A stretch of 10,072 nt of DNA from Elusimicrobia bacterium RIFOXYB2_FULL_49_7 (GTDB lineage Bacteria; Fibrobacterota; OXYB2-FULL-49-7). Numbering within the stretch: the first letter of the stretch is position 1; each line of letters opens with the position of its first letter. Position numbers and translations under genes: made by a program. Shown in pieces: positions 5,687 to 10,072 of the stretch. Where the stretch lies: assembly GCA_001800515.1 (NCBI GenBank), contig MGVN01000081.1, forward strand, positions 1-10,072. Reading direction: 5' to 3'. The notes below the pieces were generated by a model that saw only the letters and a list, made by a program, of their open reading frames with translations, ran no database searches and was not told the origin of the DNA.

Positions 5687-7498
5687 TTAACGGTTGAAAT
5701 AAGTACGCAGGATTTTACCTGCAATGGGTGCGGCCACGGACCCGCCGTGACCCGCATTCTCAACGACCACCGCGATGGCGATGGTCGGTGTATTAAGCGG
5801 TGCGGTGGCCACAAAAAGAGCGTGATCCTGCCCCTGCGGATTTTGAGCCGTGCCGGTCTTGCCGCCCACGATAATGGAATCGACCCGTGCGAGTCCGCCG
5901 GTTCCGCCGGGTTCCATCACGGCTTTAAGGGCGGAATAAAGCATTTGACGGGTTTCATCCTCCAGACGGATCTCGTGAAGCACTTCGCGGGTGGGCTGTG
6001 CAATCTCTCCTTTTGGGCCGGTCGAATGGTGGAACAGATGCGGCCGGTAAAGCGGTTGCCGGCTGGTGAGCGAGCCCACATAATTGGCCAATTGAATGGG
6101 GGTGACGGTTTGGCCTTGACCGATAGAGAAATTCAGCTCTTGCCCTTTTGTCCAAACCCATCCCCGGGATTGAAATTTCCGGTTGTAAGTCTCTTCGTCC
6201 AGCACTTCTCCGGATGCTTCCTGCGGCAGATCAATGCCGGTCTTGGAGGCGAATCCGAACATACGAGCATATTGCGCCATATAATCGATCCCGGTTTTGA
6301 TACCCAGCTGGTAAAAATAAACGTCGCAGGAGACCTTGACTCCTTGTATCATGCCGACGGTACCATGTCCCTGCTTTTTCCAGCAGCCGTAGGGGCGGTT
6401 ACCGAACCAGAATTTCCCGGTACATCCCTTAAAATGTTCATCCAGGCCGACCACGTGTTCGTTCAGTGCGGCCGACGTGGTCACCAATTTGAAGGTGGAG
6501 CCCGGCGGATAGACGCCGGTTACGGCACGGTTGTTGAGCGGTTGAGAGGGGTCCATGACCAGCTTGCCCCAGCTGGCGGTCCGACTTTTTACGGACAGGG
6601 TGAACCAGTTCGGGTCAAAGCGGGGAGAGCTCAGCATGGCCAGAATGTCCCCGTTACGGGGATCAATGGCGACCACGGCACCGGAAAGGGAATCCGGGAA
6701 GGCTTCTTCCGCTGCTTTTTGGACCCGGTAGTCGATGGTCAGATAGAGATCATTTCCTTTTTCGGAGTGTACGACCGGCATTTCCTTGACCCGCTCGATT
6801 TCCCGGCCATAAGCATCGTACATGACGTATTCTTCGCCGTCGCGGCCGCGGACCAGACTTTCATATTGTTTTTCCAGACCGAAAATACCCATTCGGTCGC
6901 CAAAATGGTAATGATAGCGTTTCAGGCTGTCGAACTGTTCCTCCGGGATTTCACCCAGATAACCGAGGAAATGGCAGCCGAGCGTTTTATTCGGGTATTC
7001 CCGACGGGTTTCATTTTCAACGATAATACCGGGCAGATCTTGAAGATGTTCCTGGACAATGGTGACCACGTCGATGCTGACGTCATCGGCCAAGCAGATG
7101 GGTTCGAACCGGCGTGCAGCCGCCAGCCGGAAACGCCGGTTCAGGTCGGCTTCGGAAAAGATTCGTTGTCCGGCCTGGTCGCGGATTTGGAGCAGGGTCC
7201 GTTTGAGGGTCTGGCGGTCTTTGACTTGATGATAGAGTACCGAGACGGCGTAAGCGGGTCGGTTGCGGGCCAGAATCACGCCGTTGCGATCGAGAATAAG
7301 TCCCCTCGAGGCCTGAATGATTTTCTGGCGCATCATATTTTCCATGGACAGGGAGTAGAAATAATCCCCTTTTAGAATCTGGATGTAGAATAAACGGGAA
7401 GCAATGACGAAGAAGAGGGCGGCGACCGTGATAAACAAGGCGCGTCGTTTGGCGTGCCTGGAAAACTGGTTTTCCTGAAGGAATTTTCCGGCCGCCAT
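5687..7498 (-). CDS. mrdA: Penicillin-binding protein 2, rod-shape transpeptidase
   Basis: A 603-residue class B PBP that cross-links new glycan in the elongasome. Residues 20-40 form the N-terminal membrane anchor. The pedestal (about 55-240) has SRGLILDRNGVILARN. The transpeptidase domain begins near 250 and has all three motifs: Ser334-Thr-Phe-Lys337 (nucleophile), Ser390-Cys-Asp392, and Lys547-Thr-Gly. Between the first two, Cys359, Cys372, His378 and Cys391 sit where Acinetobacter PBP2 binds a structural zinc ion, so a Cys3His zinc site is likely (inference). mreD ends 4 bp upstream, and a GGAAAT-type weak Shine-Dalgarno spans the junction. rodA follows after 11 bp, the usual mrdA-rodA arrangement. 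Length is normal and no key residue is missing. Confidence 0.96.
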   Translation of the reverse strand: MAAGKFLQENQFSRHAKRRALFITVAALFFVIASRLFYIQILKGDYFYSLSMENMMRQKIIQASRGLILDRNGVILARNRPAYAVSVLYHQVKDRQTLKRTLLQIRDQAGQRIFSEADLNRRFRLAAARRFEPICLADDVSIDVVTIVQEHLQDLPGIIVENETRREYPNKTLGCHFLGYLGEIPEEQFDSLKRYHYHFGDRMGIFGLEKQYESLVRGRDGEEYVMYDAYGREIERVKEMPVVHSEKGNDLYLTIDYRVQKAAEEAFPDSLSGAVVAIDPRNGDILAMLSSPRFDPNWFTLSVKSRTASWGKLVMDPSQPLNNRAVTGVYPPGSTFKLVTTSAALNEHVVGLDEHFKGCTGKFWFGNRPYGCWKKQGHGTVGMIQGVKVSCDVYFYQLGIKTGIDYMAQYARMFGFASKTGIDLPQEASGEVLDEETYNRKFQSRGWVWTKGQELNFSIGQGQTVTPIQLANYVGSLTSRQPLYRPHLFHHSTGPKGEIAQPTREVLHEIRLEDETRQMLYSALKAVMEPGGTGGLARVDSIIVGGKTGTAQNPQGQDHALFVATAPLNTPTIAIAVVVENAGHGGSVAAPIAGKILRTYFNR

Positions 7499-7502
7499 GC
7501 GT

Positions 7503-7967
7503 CTATTTCCGTCTGCCGATAATCAGGAGCAGAACACCGCCGACCAGGGTGGTGTAAAAGGCGGTGGGCAGGATTTGGGAAAGGAAGAGGTGGTGGAAGG
7601 CTGCGTGAGCGTTGAATACCAGCGCAGCGGTCAGCACGCCTTTGAGTAAGGCGGCCAGAAAGACGACAGGCAGTTTGTATTTATCATCCAACGTAATTTT
7701 GCGTTCATCTAAAAAACCGGCCAGATAGCCGATGACGCTACCGACCAGGCTGCCGATACCCAACGTCTGCGGGGAATAGACATCCAGGATGAGTCCCATG
7801 GAGAAGCCGGTGAACACGCCGATCAACGCGCCCTCTTTGGTGGCCAGAAAAAGAAGAAAACAGAGGAGGAGATCGGGTGCGATCCCTTTAATGGAGATGA
7901 GACGGCACAAGGTGGTCTGAATGATGACCACGGCGATGAACGCCGCCAAGTAGCGGATGAATTTCAC
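7503..7967 (-). CDS. mreD: Rod-shape-determining membrane protein MreD
   Basis: A 154-residue integral membrane protein with five or six hydrophobic segments, beginning VKFIRYLAAFIAVVIIQTTL and containing the family pattern PDLLLCFLLFLATKEGALIGVFTGFSMGLILDVYSPQTLGIGSL. MreD helps assemble the MreBCD-RodA-PBP2 complex in the inner membrane. I place the start at the GTG at 7965-7967: it shares four bases (GTGA) with the mreC stop, has GGGAGGGG a few bases upstream, and gives usual family length. The frame is open further upstream to 8036, but that extension lies inside mreC and is not MreD-like. Coupled translation with mreC is likely. Confidence 0.92.
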   Translation of the reverse strand: MKFIRYLAAFIAVVIIQTTLCRLISIKGIAPDLLLCFLLFLATKEGALIGVFTGFSMGLILDVYSPQTLGIGSLVGSVIGYLAGFLDERKITLDDKYKLPVVFLAALLKGVLTAALVFNAHAAFHHLFLSQILPTAFYTTLVGGVLLLIIGRRK

Positions 7968-8809
7968 TGTGCCCCTCCCTGCGTCAAGGTATCTTTCGGG
8001 GCTTTCGGCAAAAGCGTATCGGAAAAGGCCTGCCATTGGGGCGTCAGGTTCAGCACAAAAACATTCTCGACGTTGTACACGCCGCGGTGCAGTTCAATCT
8101 CCACGAGTTTATAGAGATCGTTTTCCGGTGTGATGCGTACCACGCGGCCTACAAAAAGGCCTTTGGGATAAATCCCGCCCAGTCCGGAGGTGCGCACCGT
8201 GTCTCCAATCTCGACCGCATGGTGAAGCGGCAGATGGACCAACGGTTGGATGTCATTGCGGTACTCCAGGATGGCTGGGACATTGATACGTTGGAAGAAG
8301 ACGCCGGTGCGGGACAGAGGATCGCTGATGAGCTGGACGTTCGAATGGAACGGAAAAACTTCAAGCACCTTGCCGATCACGCCCGACAGTACCATGACGG
8401 CCATGTCTTTTTGGACCCCGTTGGAAGTGCCTACCGAGATGACCAAGTTGCGTGAAAGGAGATCGACTTTTTGAGCGATGACTTCGCCGGCGATGAGGGA
8501 GAAGCGGGATTGCACCCGGTAGGCGAGCATGGCGCGAAAGGTTTCATTTTCCACTTTATCCTGCTGAAGCAGATCGTTTTCGGTCTTGAGACGCATGACT
8601 TCCGTACGAAGCAAATTGTTTTCCTTGACCGTATTATGAAGCTTGTTCACCTGATTCACCACGAATTGTGCCGGTGCCAGCACCGTGGTTTGAAGTGCGC
8701 GGGCGAATCGGAAGCGATCGTCCAGTGTCCGGTGAATCATCCAATAGGCGAGCAGAACGGTTAGGACCAGAGAGAGAAAATTGCGGAATCGAAAAAAGAG
8801 CGACAGCAT
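7964..8809 (-). CDS. mreC: Rod-shape-determining protein MreC
   Basis: A 281-residue periplasmic scaffold anchored by one N-terminal helix (about 9-26). A coiled coil follows (about 55-95, with VKENNLLRTEVMRLKTENDLLQQDKVENE in heptad-like spacing), then the two beta-barrel domains of the MreC family: IAGEVIAQKVDLLSRNLVISVG, a segment with GVIGKVLEVFPFHSNVQLISDP, and DTVRTSGLGGIYPKGLFVGRV near 207-227, the most conserved signature. MreC links cytoplasmic MreB to PBP2 and activates it. The ATG at 8807-8809 comes 12 bp after the mreB stop. The stop overlaps the mreD GTG. The short C-terminal tail (KAPKDTLTQGGAQ) is polar and probably disordered. Confidence 0.95.
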   Translation of the reverse strand: MLSLFFRFRNFLSLVLTVLLAYWMIHRTLDDRFRFARALQTTVLAPAQFVVNQVNKLHNTVKENNLLRTEVMRLKTENDLLQQDKVENETFRAMLAYRVQSRFSLIAGEVIAQKVDLLSRNLVISVGTSNGVQKDMAVMVLSGVIGKVLEVFPFHSNVQLISDPLSRTGVFFQRINVPAILEYRNDIQPLVHLPLHHAVEIGDTVRTSGLGGIYPKGLFVGRVVRITPENDLYKLVEIELHRGVYNVENVFVLNLTPQWQAFSDTLLPKAPKDTLTQGGAQ

Positions 8810-8821
8810 GGCTGTCCCGGG

Positions 8822-9847
8822 TTAATGGCGGCCTGTGGACATCAGTACTTTGCGGTATTTGTCCAGGTTTTCCACGATTTTTGCGGTGCCGAGGACCACG
8901 CGGGAAAGCGGGTCGTCGATGACATTGACCGGCAGATTGGTTTCGCGCCGCAGTCGTTCGTCCAGTCCACGAAGTTGCGCGCCGCCGCCGGTCATCACGA
9001 TGCCTTTGTCCAGAATGTCGGCCGACAGTTCGGGTGGGGTCTGTTCGAGAGCTTGCTTGACAGCAAGAACGATTGCAGAGACCGGTTCGTTCAGTGCATC
9101 CCGTATTTCAGTGGAGGTGATTTTCAGGGTTTTCGGGATACCGGCGATGAGATCGCGTCCTTTGACCTCCATTTCCAGTTCCTCTTCAAGCGGGAAGGCG
9201 CTGCCGATTTGCACCTTGATTTGTTCGGCCGTGGACTGTCCGATCAGCAGGTTGTAGTTTTTCTTCAAGTAAAGTATGATGGCTTCGTCCATTTCATCGC
9301 CGCCCACGCGGACCGAGGCGTCGCAGACGATGCCATAGAGGGCGATGACCGCGATTTCCGCTGTTCCGCCGCCGATATCGATGATCATGTTGCCGCTCGG
9401 ATCCTCCACCGGAATACCCATGCCGATGGCGCCGGCCATGGGCTCTGCTACCAGATACACTTCGCGCGCACCGGCTGAGGTCAGCGAATCAATAACGGCC
9501 CGTTTTTCGACTTCTGTGATGCCGGATGGGACGCCGCAGACCACGCGGGGACGAACGAAAAAGGAGTGGGGCATGGAATGCTTGATAAAATATTTCAGCA
9601 TGGCTTCGACCAGCGCGAAATCCGTGATGACCCCGTCCTGCATGGGGCGGATGGCGTCGATATCCTCGGGTGTGCGGCCCAACATTCGCTTGGCTTCGGC
9701 TCCGATCGCAACCACCTTGTCGCTCTGTTTGTTTACCGCCACGACGGAAGGCTCATTGACCACAATGCCTTTGCCTTTTACATGAACCAGGGTATTGGCG
9801 GTACCTAAATCAATGCCCATGTCGTTTGTAAACATGTTCCAGAACAT
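8822..9847 (-). CDS. mreB: Actin-like rod-shape protein MreB
   Basis: A 341-residue bacterial actin that forms membrane-bound antiparallel filaments and orients the elongation machinery. Actin-fold nucleotide motifs are complete: phosphate 1 DLGTANT (13-19), VCGVPSGITEVEKRA (103-117), AEPMAGAIGMG with the catalytic-region Glu135, phosphate 2 DIGGGTAEIAV (157-167), VGGDEMDEAI (181-190), and the adenosine motif MTGGGAQLRGLDERL (285-299). The N-terminus MFWNMFTNDM carries aromatic residues suited to membrane contact. The chosen ATG at 9845-9847 has only a weak AAGAAG-like ribosome site; a second ATG four codons later is an alternative start. It is the first gene of the operon and is transcribed away from the gene at the right edge. 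Confidence 0.98.
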   Translation of the reverse strand: MFWNMFTNDMGIDLGTANTLVHVKGKGIVVNEPSVVAVNKQSDKVVAIGAEAKRMLGRTPEDIDAIRPMQDGVITDFALVEAMLKYFIKHSMPHSFFVRPRVVCGVPSGITEVEKRAVIDSLTSAGAREVYLVAEPMAGAIGMGIPVEDPSGNMIIDIGGGTAEIAVIALYGIVCDASVRVGGDEMDEAIILYLKKNYNLLIGQSTAEQIKVQIGSAFPLEEELEMEVKGRDLIAGIPKTLKITSTEIRDALNEPVSAIVLAVKQALEQTPPELSADILDKGIVMTGGGAQLRGLDERLRRETNLPVNVIDDPLSRVVLGTAKIVENLDKYRKVLMSTGRH

Positions 9848-9992
9848 TTTACTTCTTTCTTAACATAACTTATTGAATTATCAATTTATTTTCACTTATT
9901 TTGTTATAAATTAATCAATTAGAAATATTGAAGCAAGAAATTTCGTAAAAATCTGGAATTTTACAAAAATCGGGAAACTTGAAAGGGTCCAC
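9848..9992. promoter_or_regulatory. AT-rich divergent control region between mreB and aroD
   Basis: These 145 bp separate two outward-facing genes and must carry promoters for both. The part 9848-9940 is markedly AT-rich compared with the flanking genes. For the plus strand, TTGTTA (9901-9906) and AATATT (9924-9929) are 17 bp apart and could be -35 and -10 boxes, each 4 of 6 to consensus. A perfect 5-bp dyad ATTGA-ATTA-TCAAT lies at 9872-9885, and GTAAAA-(8 nt)-TTTTAC at 9945-9964. I could not pick a convincing mreB promoter. The control function is inferred from position; the individual boxes are tentative. Confidence 0.5.
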
Positions 9993-10072
9993 ATGGTTAA
10001 ATTGGCCATCGGAAAAGTGGAATTGGGCAAACGGCCGGTCATTGCGGCTGTAGTTGACAAGGTGATATCCTG
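9993..10072 (+). CDS. aroD: Probable type I 3-dehydroquinate dehydratase, N-terminal fragment
   Basis: Only the first 26 codons are inside the window, starting at the ATG at 9993-9995 with AAAGGG about 6 bp upstream. The translation, MVKLAIGKVELGKRP followed by VIAAVVDKVIS, fits the opening of type I dehydroquinases: a short lead, 'lGk.P.i.avv', which is the first beta strand of the TIM barrel. This enzyme removes water from 3-dehydroquinate in the shikimate pathway through a Schiff-base lysine that would lie far beyond the edge. The fragment is too short for certainty. The start is well supported by ribosome site and frame. Confidence 0.55.
   Translation, partial: MVKLAIGKVELGKRPVIAAVVDKVIS

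Noticed and set aside
5747..7375. A 542-codon open frame on the plus strand opposite mrdA
   Set aside because: It is fully antisense to a complete PBP2 gene with all catalytic motifs, its translation resembles no family, and it has no ribosome site; it is a by-product of codon bias in mrdA.
7968..8036. Longer N-terminus for MreD starting at 8036
   Set aside because: It would lie within mreC in another frame; the GTG at 7965-7967 with GTGA overlap and a strong ribosome site gives normal MreD length.
1..10072. CRISPR arrays, tRNA or rRNA genes, complete insertion sequences
   Set aside because: No regularly spaced repeats, cloverleaf-like segments, rRNA signatures or transposase motifs were seen on either strand.

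Overview
The window holds the cell-elongation (rod-shape) gene cluster of a Gram-negative, probably anaerobic, rod-shaped bacterium. The core run mreB-mreC-mreD-mrdA-rodA-lgt-comF fills about 2990-9850 on the minus strand, with tight or overlapping junctions that point to one operon. The complete MreBCD/PBP2/RodA set argues for a diderm rod. Desulfobacterota or a neighbouring phylum is a reasonable guess, but the sequence alone does not settle it.

Region by region: (a) 1-1341, minus strand: a metal or metalloid module, with a cysteine-rich ArsR-family repressor followed by a DUF318-type permease that runs off the left edge. A palindrome sits inside the putative arsR promoter. (b) 1342-2434: about 1.1 kb without an intact recognisable gene. 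It holds the arsR control region, a possible 60-residue membrane ORF (1470-1652), a 130-bp element bounded by perfect 11-bp inverted repeats (1766-1895), and next to it a frameshifted remnant with an RCC1-like repeat (1902-2389). I see nothing definite in 1390-1469 or 1653-1765. This stretch looks like an accessory, decaying insertion zone. (c) 2435-2987, plus strand: a two-gene DUF4160-DUF2442 module with a strong Shine-Dalgarno sequence and a TTG start. It ends 5 bp from the stop codon of comF, which converges on it. (d) 2993-9847, minus strand: the elongasome operon. (e) 9848-9992: an AT-rich divergent control region. (f) 9993 to the right edge, plus strand: the first codons of a probable type I 3-dehydroquinate dehydratase gene (aroD).

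MreB filaments, with MreC and MreD, position the RodA glycosyltransferase and PBP2 transpeptidase that build the lateral wall. Lgt, at the operon tail, carries out the first step of lipoprotein maturation, and ComF is a phosphoribosyltransferase-fold protein linked to DNA uptake and recombination. No clearly new system is visible. The points most worth a second look are the inverted-repeat element beside the broken RCC1-like gene, the DUF4160-DUF2442 pair, and a probable cysteine-rich zinc site in PBP2.
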